Shown piece after piece: positions 31,913-40,656 of a stretch of DNA of 64,000 bases; position 1 is the stretch's first letter; each line of letters begins with the position of its first letter. The translations under genes were made by a program, and so were the position numbers. The notes beneath the pieces were generated by a model that was not told where the DNA came from, made no database searches, and worked only from the letters and a program-made list of their open reading frames with translations. The DNA comes from Psychrobacillus sp044762655 (GTDB taxonomy: Bacteria; Bacillota; Bacilli; Bacillales_A; Planococcaceae). The DNA is taken from the NCBI RefSeq assembly GCF_044762655.1, contig NZ_JBIWER010000007.1, forward strand, positions 62,001 to 126,000. The letters run 5' to 3'.

Positions 31913-32737
31913 ATGAGTCATCTAAACAAAGAATTATTTGATTTTATTATGCTGAATAAATCGGCAATAACAGATGCCTGGTTAGCTCAACAGTCAAAAG
32001 ATAACCCAACCTACTCTTTACCACAAAACAATACATATTTAAGGGAAGAAAATGGAGCTCTAATTGAAGCCATCTCATCTGTTTATATTAAGGATAAATT
32101 TGAATATATAGAATATATCAACACCCGTTCAGCTGAAGTGGCAGAGAAACGAGCAAAAGAAAAATTTCCTTTATATGAAAGCATCCGCAGTTTCCGCAAT
32201 GTCCGGATCGCCTATTGGACATTTGTTCAAAAATTCATCAAGCAGTCTACAACTCCTATAGCTGGAAATCTCGTAGCTGAATGGTCAAATCTGATGAATA
32301 CTGCATTTGACTACATTATCGAGAACTTTGCGAAATACCATCACCAATATACTGAAAATCTGCTTGCTACCCAAAAAGCTCTTATTACGGAGTTAAGTAG
32401 TTCAGTTATTCCTATTAAAGAAGGGATAGGAGTTTTACCTTTAGTCGGAAATATTGATACAGAACGTGCAACAATTATTTTAGAATCCGCATTGGAGCAG
32501 AGTTCAGCTAAAAAGCTGAATACTATTTTTATAGATTTATCTGCAGTACCAGTGCTAGACACGATGGTTGCTCAAAAATTATATCAACTGCATTCTGCTT
32601 TAAAACTCATTGGTGTAAATGCCATTTTCTCAGGAATTCGTCCTGAACTTGCTCAAACGGCCGTTGCTCTTGGTATAAATTTTGCAGATATGCAATCCTA
32701 TTCCACATTAATGAACGCACTAAAAGCTAATTCTTAA
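31913..32737 (+). CDS. RsbR-type stressosome protein with STAS domain
   Basis: ATG at 31913 follows GAAGGAGA. The 274-residue protein has an N-terminal helical (globin-like in family members) sensor and a C-terminal STAS domain. Both threonine sites phosphorylated by RsbT in RsbRA have counterparts here: GNIDTERA and VLDTMVAQ. Such proteins build the 1.8-MDa stressosome that controls SigB. No rsbS, rsbT or rsbU lies nearby. An (ATA)6 tract precedes the ribosome binding site. Confidence 0.86.
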   Translation: MSHLNKELFDFIMLNKSAITDAWLAQQSKDNPTYSLPQNNTYLREENGALIEAISSVYIKDKFEYIEYINTRSAEVAEKRAKEKFPLYESIRSFRNVRIAYWTFVQKFIKQSTTPIAGNLVAEWSNLMNTAFDYIIENFAKYHHQYTENLLATQKALITELSSSVIPIKEGIGVLPLVGNIDTERATIILESALEQSSAKKLNTIFIDLSAVPVLDTMVAQKLYQLHSALKLIGVNAIFSGIRPELAQTAVALGINFADMQSYSTLMNALKANS

Positions 32738-32749
32738 GTTACTCACAGT

Positions 32750-32848
32750 GCATCCACAGCATTAATACATTCAGAAATGTTTTCAAGGAGTTATTCACAT
32801 GTGGATAACTCCTTGAAAGTAAAAACGACAATTACTCCCTGTGGATAT
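32750..32848. other. Cluster of DnaA-box-like sites around a 14-bp hairpin
   Basis: TTATTCACA (32791-32799) and TGTGGATAA (32800-32808, reverse of the consensus TTATCCACA) abut inside a perfect inverted repeat whose outer arms are TTTCAAGGAG/CTCCTTGAAA (about 32781-32817). TGTGGATAT (32840-32848) has one mismatch to the consensus and GCATCCACA (32750-32758) has two. The hairpin has no clear T-tract on either side. Confidence 0.5.
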
Positions 32849-32865
32849 AATTTGTTGCTTTTCTT

Positions 32866-33519
32866 TTATTGAATCGTTATCTTTCCTTCTCTGTTCACTA
32901 GAATTACTTTTCCATCTTCTAGCACTATTTCTAGTGGAGAGGTCTCACTCAATTTTTTCGAAAAATACCAACGTCGCTTAGGAGGAACTAATAAAATAAA
33001 CGTATCTTTTTTTCCTAGAAAGTTTAACTCATCAGGTTCAATTTGGACATGGCCGGAAATAGGAATACCATTCTCTTGTAACTTCTCTCCTGTTTCTTCT
33101 ACAAATGGGGTTGTAATACTTACTTCACTTAGATTTAAAAATGACTCGATGCTGAAGTCACTCCATTTATCTACATTTCTCCTCGCAATTAGTTCAATCA
33201 CATTACCCGCTGGATCTTCAAAGTAAAATGCATCTGCATCAAATCGAGCATAATAGATTTCATCTACAGAAGCTTCTCTATTAAGTAATACTCTTTCTTT
33301 TGCCCAATGCTTAGCAAGTGTAAATTGATTGCCTGGTATATTAATGGCAAAGTGATAGGAAGTCTGTAATTCGGAAAGTCGAAAAATAAGCGTCGAAGTT
33401 CCAATAGATATTTGAAAATATTCATCTGTTGATTCCTCAATGGGAATTTCTAAGACATTTCCATAGAAGCCTCGCAACTGTTTTAATTTATTCGTATATA
33501 GAGTTACTCGGTTAAACAT
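32866..33519 (-). CDS. VOC-family (glyoxalase/dioxygenase fold) protein
   Basis: The 217-residue protein has two betaalphabetabetabeta modules. The first reads NRVTLYTNKLKQLRGFYGNVLEIPI and YFEDPAGNVIELIARR (about residues 1-110), a typical VOC metal-site end (Glu). It resembles the catechol-2,3-dioxygenase-like proteins of unknown substrate. It lies 14 bases after the ASCH-domain gene. Confidence 0.83.
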   Translation of the reverse strand: MFNRVTLYTNKLKQLRGFYGNVLEIPIEESTDEYFQISIGTSTLIFRLSELQTSYHFAINIPGNQFTLAKHWAKERVLLNREASVDEIYYARFDADAFYFEDPAGNVIELIARRNVDKWSDFSIESFLNLSEVSITTPFVEETGEKLQENGIPISGHVQIEPDELNFLGKKDTFILLVPPKRRWYFSKKLSETSPLEIVLEDGKVILVNREGKITIQ

Positions 33520-33532
33520 ATTCTCTCCTCCA

Positions 33533-33976
33533 TTACTTAACGTCTATCAGTTCAAAGTGCTCACAAACAAGTAGCATTTCTTCTGAAAACTCCCTCCCCA
33601 CTCCCTTTAACTCGTTTGTGAAAAATTCGATATGTACCTTGCGCCAATGATCATAGGAGCGATCTCCCTCACCTTCTGCATAAGCAAATTCGGCAGACAC
33701 TTCGTTCATAGGCATTATTTTCACATCCGAGGTACGAATCATACAAACCGGATCATCTTTACTATTAAGTACAATACTATAATCATCCACCTTTGGAAGT
33801 GGCTCTTTCTCTAGTTCATATAATAGATGTAACGAACATGTAGCAGATTTTACTCCCTCTGCAACTAACTGAGCCAGTTCGTCAGGATTTCCACCAAACT
33901 GCCATGAGGTAACTGATAGTGGTTTTTCTTTTCCTTCCCAGTAAGTATCCCAATACTTTTGTGCTAATTCATTCAT
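33533..33976 (-). CDS. ASCH-domain protein
   Basis: ATG at 33976 after GAGG is preferred over the ATG at 33994, which has no ribosome binding site. The 147-residue product begins MNELAQKYWDTYW and contains the ASCH core (GVKSATCSLHLLYE, DDPVCMIRTSDVKIMP, YDHWRKVHIEFF). The ASCH fold is PUA-like and predicted to bind RNA; some members hydrolyse N4-acetylcytidine. The precise role is unknown. Confidence 0.85.
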   Translation of the reverse strand: MNELAQKYWDTYWEGKEKPLSVTSWQFGGNPDELAQLVAEGVKSATCSLHLLYELEKEPLPKVDDYSIVLNSKDDPVCMIRTSDVKIMPMNEVSAEFAYAEGEGDRSYDHWRKVHIEFFTNELKGVGREFSEEMLLVCEHFELIDVK

Positions 33977-34043
33977 CGGTAAAACCTCATTCATTTTATT
34001 TTTTCGTTAAATTCAGTATATTAAACAATTTCTTTAATTACTA

Positions 34044-34106
34044 TTGCAATTTGGTGGATATGCTCCTACAATACATATACTAACATATTCAAATATTTGA
34101 ATATGT
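34044..34106 (+). promoter_or_regulatory. arsR-sulP promoter with 24-bp palindromic operator
   Basis: TTGCAA (34044-34049), 17-base spacer, TACAAT (34067-34072). Just downstream, 34083-34106 is a perfect 24-bp palindrome built on ATATTCAA/TTGAATAT, the typical ArsR/SmtB operator form, lying over the start of transcription. Autorepression is predicted. Confidence 0.88.
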
Positions 34107-34126
34107 ATATAAATGGAGTGATAGTA

Positions 34127-34456
34127 ATGTGGAGTGATTTACAGCAATTCAAAGCAGACTTTTTTAAAGCATTAGCACACCCACTACGTATTCGAATACT
34201 TGAAGTACTCACAGAGGGAGAGAAAAGTGTTAATGATATCCAACAGATCCTTAGCAGTGAAGGGTCTACAGTTTCTCAACAATTAAGTGTACTTAGAGCT
34301 AAAAATATTGTAGTTGGTCGTAAGGATGGAAAAAAAGTTTTATATTCTCTTAGAGATCCAGCTATTGTCGAGTTATTAAAAGCAGCCCGTGATCTTTTCA
34401 ATAATCATCTTATCGATACAATTTCGATGTACGAGGAATTAGAAGAACAAAAATAA
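34127..34456 (+). CDS. ArsR/SmtB-family repressor
   Basis: ATG at 34127 follows GGAGTGAT. The 109-residue protein is an ArsR winged helix (FKALAHPLRIRILEVLTEGEKSVNDIQ, then STVSQQLSVLRAKNIVVGRKDGKKVLYSL, given here in part). No CxC metal motif of the ArsR or SmtB alpha3 type is present, so it may sense a non-metal or redox signal (BigR/SqrR-like proteins use other cysteines, not seen here). It is co-transcribed with the SulP transporter 19 bases downstream. Confidence 0.88.
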   Translation: MWSDLQQFKADFFKALAHPLRIRILEVLTEGEKSVNDIQQILSSEGSTVSQQLSVLRAKNIVVGRKDGKKVLYSLRDPAIVELLKAARDLFNNHLIDTISMYEELEEQK

Positions 34457-34475
34457 GGAAGAAGAAGGGATTTTA

Positions 34476-36227
34476 GTGAAAATTCCATTTCTATGGAATA
34501 AATTAAATTATTCTATGCAGCATTTTCAAAAGGACTTACTTTCTGGGTTAATCGTTGGAGTCATTGCTATTCCTTTAGCAATGGCTTTTGCAATTGCTTC
34601 GGGAGTTAAACCCGAATATGGTATTTATACGACCATTATCGCGGGAATCATTATATCGATTTTTGGAGGATCTAAGTTTCAAATAGGCGGTCCTACAGGA
34701 GCTTTTGTGCCTATTTTACTGGGAATTGTGATTACCTATGGCTATGAGGATTTACTATTAGCAGGCTTGCTTGCAGGAATCATGCTAGTAATAATGGGTA
34801 TATTCAAAATTGGAACGTTCATAAAGTTTATCCCGCGACCGGTTACAATTGGTTTTACTTCTGGGATAGCTGTTATCATTTTTACTGGTCAAATTGCCAA
34901 TTTACTCGGTCTAGCAAATATTGAAAAACACGAGAGGTTTATAGATAATATGTCGGAGATTGGCATTCACTTAGATACATTCAATATATATAGCTTAATT
35001 GTCGGCATTATTTGTTTGTTCTTTATAATTGCGACACCTAAAGTATTGCCAAAAGTTCCAGGACCGATTATCGGTCTAGTTACTTCCACTATCGCTGCAA
35101 GCTTGCTTTTTAACGGAGAAGTAGCAACTATAGGCTCTGCGTATGGCGGAATTACTAGTTCCCTTCCCATACTACAATTTCCAGAAATAACTTGGGAACG
35201 TGTAGAACGGCTCATCGCTCCCGCATTTGCCATTGCCGTTTTAGGGGGAATTGAATCTTTACTATCCGCTGTTGTTGCAGATTCAATGACAGGCACTAAA
35301 CATAATAGTAATAAGGAATTGGTTGGGCAGGGGCTTGCTAACATCATAACACCTATGTTTGGAGGGATACCGGCTACAGGAGCAATTGCTCGTACTGCAA
35401 CAAATATTCGATCCGGTGCGACTTCTAGAATGTCAGGAGTTATTCACGGTCTTTTTGTCTTGCTTACGCTTCTTCTGTTTGCGCCGTCTGCTTCTCAAAT
35501 TCCACTTGCAAGTATGGCACCAGTACTGATGATGGTTGCGGTTAATATGAGTGAACGAAAACCTTTTTATAAAATTTTGAAGCGCAAAAACGGCGAATCT
35601 CTTGTTTTATTGTTAACCTTTGTGTTTACTGTATTTACAAGTATCACTATAGCTGTTGTAGTTGGTCTAGCACTATCCATTATTTTATTCTTACAAAGAA
35701 TGGTTAATACAGAAATTGTGTCGAAGGTTTTACCTGACCATTCTAGTCCAGGACATACTGTCCACCAAGGCGGAGTTTACTCGGGACAAAATTGCCCACA
35801 AATTGATATGTTTACGATTAATGGTCCACTATTTTTTGGGACTGCCGAGTTGTTTGAAACTCGCATCATGGAAACCATCCATTCCGAAGCGTCTGTACTA
35901 ATACTTAGAATGGGAGATGTTCCTTTCATCGATACAACCGCGGAGGAAAATTTACATCATGTGATGAAACACTTCCAAAGCAAGAATGGAATTATTTTAG
36001 TATCTGAGGCTTCGCCTATTTTACTAAATTCTCTCCAAAAGACTGATATTTATAATTGCATCGGTGAGCATCACTTTTTTCCAAGAACCCGTGAAGCAAT
36101 CGACTTCGCACTGCAGCTAATTAATCATGATTCCTGTATCGATTGTAACCATCTTTCCTTTAAAGAATGCTCGAAACTATCAAATCCTAAAGGAGACCAA
36201 TCCTATGACGAACAAACTCTATTATGA
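34476..36227 (+). CDS. SulP-family anion transporter with STAS domain
   Basis: GTG at 34476 follows AAGAAGGG. The 583-residue protein has 10-14 helices with SulP signatures (GLIVGVIAIPLAMAFAIASG, FGGSKFQIGGPTGAFVPIL) and a C-terminal STAS domain (about 450-560). The tail CIDCNHLSFKEC is Cys/His-rich and not standard; it might bind metal. Substrates of the family include sulfate, bicarbonate and dicarboxylates; which one applies is open. It is under the ArsR regulator. Confidence 0.9.
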   Translation: MKIPFLWNKLNYSMQHFQKDLLSGLIVGVIAIPLAMAFAIASGVKPEYGIYTTIIAGIIISIFGGSKFQIGGPTGAFVPILLGIVITYGYEDLLLAGLLAGIMLVIMGIFKIGTFIKFIPRPVTIGFTSGIAVIIFTGQIANLLGLANIEKHERFIDNMSEIGIHLDTFNIYSLIVGIICLFFIIATPKVLPKVPGPIIGLVTSTIAASLLFNGEVATIGSAYGGITSSLPILQFPEITWERVERLIAPAFAIAVLGGIESLLSAVVADSMTGTKHNSNKELVGQGLANIITPMFGGIPATGAIARTATNIRSGATSRMSGVIHGLFVLLTLLLFAPSASQIPLASMAPVLMMVAVNMSERKPFYKILKRKNGESLVLLLTFVFTVFTSITIAVVVGLALSIILFLQRMVNTEIVSKVLPDHSSPGHTVHQGGVYSGQNCPQIDMFTINGPLFFGTAELFETRIMETIHSEASVLILRMGDVPFIDTTAEENLHHVMKHFQSKNGIILVSEASPILLNSLQKTDIYNCIGEHHFFPRTREAIDFALQLINHDSCIDCNHLSFKECSKLSNPKGDQSYDEQTLL

Positions 36228-37377
36228 ACAGCCGACCATCCAAACCTTTCAAGCAAAAGTAATAGAACAGCAACCAGATTATGTTGTACTTTCTGAGACT
36301 GCCTTCTACCCTTCTGGAGGTGGTCAGCCGCATGATCTTGGACTAATAAACGATATAGAAGTGACAAATGTAGAGGTAATCGATGGACAAATAAGACACT
36401 TCCTTGCTAATCCTCTTCCTGAAAATACGACGGAAGTAGATGGTCAGATCGACTGGGATAGAAGATTCGATCATATGCAGCAGCATGCAGGTCAGCATAT
36501 TCTATCCGCAGCCTTTGAACAATTATTTGGGTTCCAAACGATTAGCTTTCATCTAGGAAAAGATACAGTAACGATCGACTTAAATATTTCCGACGTTTCT
36601 GAAACACAATTAGCTGAAGTCGAGCAACTTGCAAACGAAATAATTTTGGACAATCGGCCAATTGAAACAAAATGGGTAAAGGAGCAGGAACTATCGGATT
36701 ATGACCTCCGTAAAGCTACATCTTTAAAAGAGAATATTAGACTCGTCATAATTCCCGACTTCGACTACAATGCATGCGGCGGAACTCATCCTGCATCTAC
36801 TGGACAGGTAAGAGCCATTAAAATTCTTCAAACAGAAAAACAAAAGAAGAATGTGCGAGTGGAGTTCATTTGTGGGGAAAGAATCATTACACATTTAGAT
36901 AGAAAGCACCAAGTACTAAGAAGTTTAATCAGCACATTAAGTACTCCTGAAAACAAAATAATAGAGGCAACGAAAAGTATTTTAGTGCAAAATTCTGCAT
37001 TAGAAAAACAAATAGCATTTTTAACAAATTCGCTTTTAGCATACGAAGCAAAAGAGTTAAAAGAAAACGCTGTAGGAACTACGATTACTTGCACACTTGA
37101 AAACAGATCCATGCAGGAGCTGCAAAAACTTGCTAAATTAGTAATTCACGAAAACCCAAAATCCATCTGTATTTTAGTCTCCATTAATGATGATAGGCTA
37201 CAAGTCGTCGCTGCAAAAGCTAATAATGTTGAACAAAGTATGAAAGAACTAATAGCTCATGTCCTGCCGCATATCAATGGAAAAGGCGGCGGCAATGACC
37301 AAATGGCTCAAGGTAGTGGAGATAAAATTTTATCTAGTGAGCAATTAATCGAAAAGGCAATATCCTATATCTCATAA
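36205..37377 (+). CDS. Alanyl-tRNA editing protein (AlaX-L type)
   Basis: ATG at 36205 behind AAAGGAG overlaps the sulP end by 23 bases. The 390-residue protein has the AlaRS-like editing domain with zinc ligands HMQQHAGQH and CGGTHPASTGQ, then a DHHA1 domain ending in GKGGGNDQMAQGSG. Such proteins deacylate Ser-tRNA(Ala) or Gly-tRNA(Ala) in trans. Its place behind sulP may simply reflect translational coupling. Confidence 0.93.
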   Translation: MTNKLYYEQPTIQTFQAKVIEQQPDYVVLSETAFYPSGGGQPHDLGLINDIEVTNVEVIDGQIRHFLANPLPENTTEVDGQIDWDRRFDHMQQHAGQHILSAAFEQLFGFQTISFHLGKDTVTIDLNISDVSETQLAEVEQLANEIILDNRPIETKWVKEQELSDYDLRKATSLKENIRLVIIPDFDYNACGGTHPASTGQVRAIKILQTEKQKKNVRVEFICGERIITHLDRKHQVLRSLISTLSTPENKIIEATKSILVQNSALEKQIAFLTNSLLAYEAKELKENAVGTTITCTLENRSMQELQKLAKLVIHENPKSICILVSINDDRLQVVAAKANNVEQSMKELIAHVLPHINGKGGGNDQMAQGSGDKILSSEQLIEKAISYIS

Positions 37378-37403
37378 GCACCGTTCCACAAATAACCTCC
37401 TGA

Positions 37404-37412
37404 CATATACTA
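37404..37412 (+). promoter_or_regulatory. Possible mother-cell sigma -10 element (weak)
   Basis: CATATACTA fits the SigE/SigK -10 pattern CATANNNTA and lies about 33 bases before the next start codon. A -35 at the right distance is not convincing. It would fit the coat-like composition of the next protein. Confidence 0.3.
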
Positions 37413-37444
37413 AGTTGATTACTTTATGAAAGGAGGATTTGATA

Positions 37445-37939
37445 ATGAACAATCAATTTCCTTTTCCACAAAATCCAGAGGGGCCTCAAGGATTTCCCTC
37501 TATTGAAGGTCAACAATTTGGAGGACAACAGTTTCCGGGAGGTATGATGCCCCCATTTGGTCAACAACAGTTTCCTGGTAATATGTTCCCTCCATTTGGA
37601 AATTCACAATTCCCAGGGTTTCCTCCATTCGGTCAACAGGGTCCATCATCCCCTCCAAGTTTTCCGTCCGGTGGACAACAACAAGGAGGAGCTCCAACTA
37701 CTCCCCCACCATCCTTCGTTCCACAAAGACAGAATGTCGGAGTATTTGCTGTAGATCCTGGCTCTATTCGTGGATGCCTATTCCGCTTTACGTATGTATG
37801 GTTGAATAATGGTAATGCTTTTTGGCTTTACCCGACTCATGTCGGAAGAAGGTCCGTTTCTGGTTTTAGATGGAACGGATTCCGTTGGACTTATTACGGA
37901 ACTGATTTAGAGCGAATTTCTTCTTTTCAATGTTTTTAA
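37445..37939 (+). CDS. Gln/Pro/Gly/Phe-rich protein, probably spore surface or secreted
   Basis: ATG at 37445 follows AAAGGAGG. The 164-residue protein has a low-complexity first half with about ten FGQQ/FPG/PPFG repeats and a compact aromatic second half (CLFRFTYVWLNNGNAFWLYPTHVGRRSVSGFRW, given in part as FWLYPTHVGRRSVSGFRW). It has no signal peptide. Similar low-complexity proteins are often spore coat components in Bacillales, but I cannot name a family. It ends at a strong terminator. Confidence 0.7.
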   Translation: MNNQFPFPQNPEGPQGFPSIEGQQFGGQQFPGGMMPPFGQQQFPGNMFPPFGNSQFPGFPPFGQQGPSSPPSFPSGGQQQGGAPTTPPPSFVPQRQNVGVFAVDPGSIRGCLFRFTYVWLNNGNAFWLYPTHVGRRSVSGFRWNGFRWTYYGTDLERISSFQCF

Positions 37940-37949
37940 TAAATTGAAT

Positions 37950-37978
37950 CTACCGAGCAACTTGCTCGGTTTTTTTGT
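37950..37978 (+). terminator. Terminator after the Gln/Pro-rich protein gene
   Basis: ACCGAGCA pairs with TGCTCGGT around ACT, followed by seven T residues. Confidence 0.92.
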
Positions 37979-38090
37979 TGTTGTCTGCCTGTGGCAAAAC
38001 TATATTCTTTACAAAAGCTATGTTGAAAAGTAATATATATAATTAACTAGGTAAATAATAAAATTGCTACTTTAAAGAGGTGTTTCATTT

Positions 38091-38486
38091 ATGAATCCAA
38101 CTATTCATGAGCTATTCCAAAAATCCCGTTTTTTATCTCAGGAAGCTAATAATACATTAAAGAAACATAATTTATTCGCTTCACAGTGGTCCGTTCTCTA
38201 CTGTATACAGCGACATAAAGAAATGACATTGACACAAATTTGGAAATACCTAAATGTGGAGGCTCCCACTATTACAAGAACTGTAAATAGATTAGCTGAA
38301 CTTGGCTGGATTGAAATATGTTCTGGAAAAGATAGACGAGAGAAAATTGTGAAGCTTTCCGAACAGGCTTTACAACAGTTTCCAGTTATCAAAGCTGCGA
38401 TGATGGAATTTGAAGATCGAATGGTCGTTGGCTTAACCGATGAAGAGGAAACTCAACTGCTTGAACTTTTACAAAAAATTAGATAA
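38091..38486 (+). CDS. MarR-family regulator
   Basis: The 131-residue protein has the MarR winged helix (ASQWSVLYCIQRHKEMTLTQIW, WKYLNVEAPTITRTVNRLAELGWI in part, wing SGKDRREKIVKLSE). It precedes an MFS transporter by 17 bases on the same strand, a layout like ywoH-ywoG in B. subtilis, and probably represses that pair. Confidence 0.88.
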   Translation: MNPTIHELFQKSRFLSQEANNTLKKHNLFASQWSVLYCIQRHKEMTLTQIWKYLNVEAPTITRTVNRLAELGWIEICSGKDRREKIVKLSEQALQQFPVIKAAMMEFEDRMVVGLTDEEETQLLELLQKIR

Positions 38487-38503
38487 ACAGGAGGATTATT
38501 AGT

Positions 38504-39676
38504 TTGAAAAACAAGGAGCCTATATGGACAAAAGCTTTTATAAGTTTGTTCACTACAAACTTTTCTATTTTTATTATTTTTTACGGCCTCGTATCCGCAC
38601 TTCCCCTTTACGCCACAGATATATTGTCGCGTTCAGATGAAGATGCGGGTTTATTAATGACTATCTTTTTAGTTTCTGCAATTGTGACGCGACCTTTTTC
38701 CGGTAAAATTCTAGATTTATTTGGAAAACGAAAGGTATTATGGCTTACTTTGTTTTTGTACTTAGTATGTACAGGACTATATTATTTTATCGAACCTTTT
38801 GAAGCGTTATTAGTACTGCGATTTGTACAAGGTATATTCTTTAGCATTGCAACCACTGCAAGTGGCTCCATGGCAGCGGATAATATTCCACTGTCTAGAC
38901 GTGGTGCAGGACTTGGTTATTTTACAATGTCTACAAATTTAGCTGTAGTTGTCGGTCCATTAGTCGCATTAACGTTATTGCAAAGCTTCTCTTACGATGT
39001 CATGTTTATTTCCTTAACTGTTTTACTTATCGTAGGTGCAGCTTCCGCGCTGATGATACCTTCAGATAGAAAAGCTGAAACAACTGTATCAAGATCGAAA
39101 TTAACATGGAACGATTTATTTGAGAAAAAAGCATTGCCTGTTGCATTAATCGCTAGTTTAGTTGCTTTTTCTTATGCGAGTGTACTGTCATACTTATCCA
39201 TTTACTCCCAAGAAAAGGGTGTACTTCACTTAACGAGTAGCTTTTTCGCCGTGTTTGCTATCGTGATGCTCGCTACACGTCCATTTACTGGTCGTATTTT
39301 CGATGAAAAAGGTCCTAAATATATCGTAATTCCCGGTCTTGCCTCTTTTATGATTGGTCTTTTGTTGTTAGCGTTTATGAATTCACCGTTCCTTTTCCTT
39401 CTATCCGGTGCGTTTATCGGACTGGGATATGGGGCAGTCGTTCCTAGTTTCCAGACTCTTGCAATCCAATCAACCAAACATGAACGTAGTGGCTATGCTA
39501 CTGCTACATTCTTTACATTATTCGATACGGGGTTAGCAATAGGTTCTTATATCCTTGGTATTGTTGCTACTCAGCTCGGCTATCAAAACTTATATTTATT
39601 CTCTATTATTTTCCTTGTCATTGCGCTTGTTTTGTTTATATTACGAGTAAAAAAAAACAACGTCTCCTATAGTTGA
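38504..39676 (+). CDS. MFS transporter, YwoG-like
   Basis: TTG start at 38504 follows AGGAGG. The 390-residue protein has 12 helices, the loop 2-3 motif GKILDLFGKRKVL and the helix 8-9 loop GRIFDEKGPK. It is a drug/H+ antiporter-like member. Terminator-like sequence (AAACAAC...GTTGTTT) overlaps its last codons. Confidence 0.87.
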   Translation: MKNKEPIWTKAFISLFTTNFSIFIIFYGLVSALPLYATDILSRSDEDAGLLMTIFLVSAIVTRPFSGKILDLFGKRKVLWLTLFLYLVCTGLYYFIEPFEALLVLRFVQGIFFSIATTASGSMAADNIPLSRRGAGLGYFTMSTNLAVVVGPLVALTLLQSFSYDVMFISLTVLLIVGAASALMIPSDRKAETTVSRSKLTWNDLFEKKALPVALIASLVAFSYASVLSYLSIYSQEKGVLHLTSSFFAVFAIVMLATRPFTGRIFDEKGPKYIVIPGLASFMIGLLLLAFMNSPFLFLLSGAFIGLGYGAVVPSFQTLAIQSTKHERSGYATATFFTLFDTGLAIGSYILGIVATQLGYQNLYLFSIIFLVIALVLFILRVKKNNVSYS

Positions 39677-39859
39677 GGTGTTGTTTTTAAAATTTCCCGT
39701 GAACAATAGGTTCAAGTTACTTTTTAGAATAAATATTAAAACTGATTTCGTTACAGGTGGGGTACAAAGACTTGGATTGTAGTCCAATGATAGATGTAGA
39801 AGGCAGACTTAAATTTAATGAGATATTGTATGGAACTTTCCTTATATAAAGAGGGTCTT

Positions 39860-39970
39860 ATTGGTTGTAGCTCAGGTAGGACTCAGTAGGAAAGCACGAG
39901 GGAGAGACTACAGGCTCGAGCCGTGCCCACGGAAAACGTCCGACCTTCGTTACAATCAACTGCATAACTA
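39860..39970 (-). repeat. Dispersed intergenic repeat, copy 2 (reverse orientation)
   Basis: On the minus strand ACGTTTTCCGTGGGCACGGC is followed by TCGAGCCTGTAGTCTCTCCC, close to copies 1 and 3. The remaining parts of the 430-base gap (39677-39859 and 39971-40105) show no ORF, promoter or structure that I would defend, apart from AAGGAGG before sodC. Confidence 0.72.
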
Positions 39971-40105
39971 GATTTTTATACTTAAAGGATTAGGTGTTTT
40001 TTTGCCTGTTATTCCATAACTAATACTTTTTCATTTATCACGTATATATATGTCCTTAATTTGGTAATACTTGAAATATTAAAGTAGATTAAGGAGGACA
40101 ATTAA

Positions 40106-40642
40106 ATGAAAAAGCAAATTATTATTCCATTATTAATAGCTGCCACGGCACTCGGGGGCTGTAACTTCCCTTCTGCAGATGCCAACTTAAAGGATTCAGT
40201 GCAGGTTTCATTATTAAACACAGAAGGTAAAGAAGTAGGACAGGCAACTTTGTCAGAGCATTCAAAAGGAGTGCATATATTTTTAAAGGCGGAGGGTCTA
40301 ACACCTGGAGTTAAAGCGATACACTTTCACGAAAAGGCAAGCTGTGAAAAACCTACCTTTGAATCGGCCGGTGCTCATTTTAACCCAACTCACAAAGAGC
40401 ATGGCTTTGAAAATCCAAAAGGCTATCATTTAGGTGATTTACCAAACATTGAGGTTGGAGAAGATGGTAAAGTAGAGTTAGAAACAGTGTCTCCAGCTGT
40501 AGTTTTAGCTGGCGGAAAAAGTAACTCCTTATTAGATGCTGATGGAAGTGCAATTATCATTCATGAAAAAGCGGATGACTATAAAACGGATCCTTCAGGA
40601 AATTCTGGAGCAAGAATTGTTTGTGGGGCAATTAGCAAGTAG
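40106..40642 (+). CDS. sodC: Cu/Zn superoxide dismutase, lipoprotein
   Basis: The 178-residue protein has a lipoprotein signal ending LGGC (Cys19). The SOD core retains all expected metal ligands: HFH (two Cu His), GAHFNP (bridging His), HKEHG, YHLGDLPN (Zn His and Asp) and the last Cu His in IIIHEKADDY; the disulfide Cys pair is also present (ASCEK and IVCGA). It should dismutate superoxide at the outer face of the membrane. The CAP-domain gene follows after 14 bases. Confidence 0.93.
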   Translation: MKKQIIIPLLIAATALGGCNFPSADANLKDSVQVSLLNTEGKEVGQATLSEHSKGVHIFLKAEGLTPGVKAIHFHEKASCEKPTFESAGAHFNPTHKEHGFENPKGYHLGDLPNIEVGEDGKVELETVSPAVVLAGGKSNSLLDADGSAIIIHEKADDYKTDPSGNSGARIVCGAISK

Positions 40643-40656
40643 GTTGGAGGGATGAT

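Noticed and set aside
37500..37697. Open frames in the other strand and in the second frame of the Gln/Pro-rich gene
   Set aside because: Low-complexity repeats keep several frames open; only the frame from 37445 has a ribosome binding site and a structured C-terminal half.
39677..39859. Possible small gene or RNA between the MFS gene and the repeat
   Set aside because: No ORF with a ribosome binding site, no convincing promoter and no strong hairpin.
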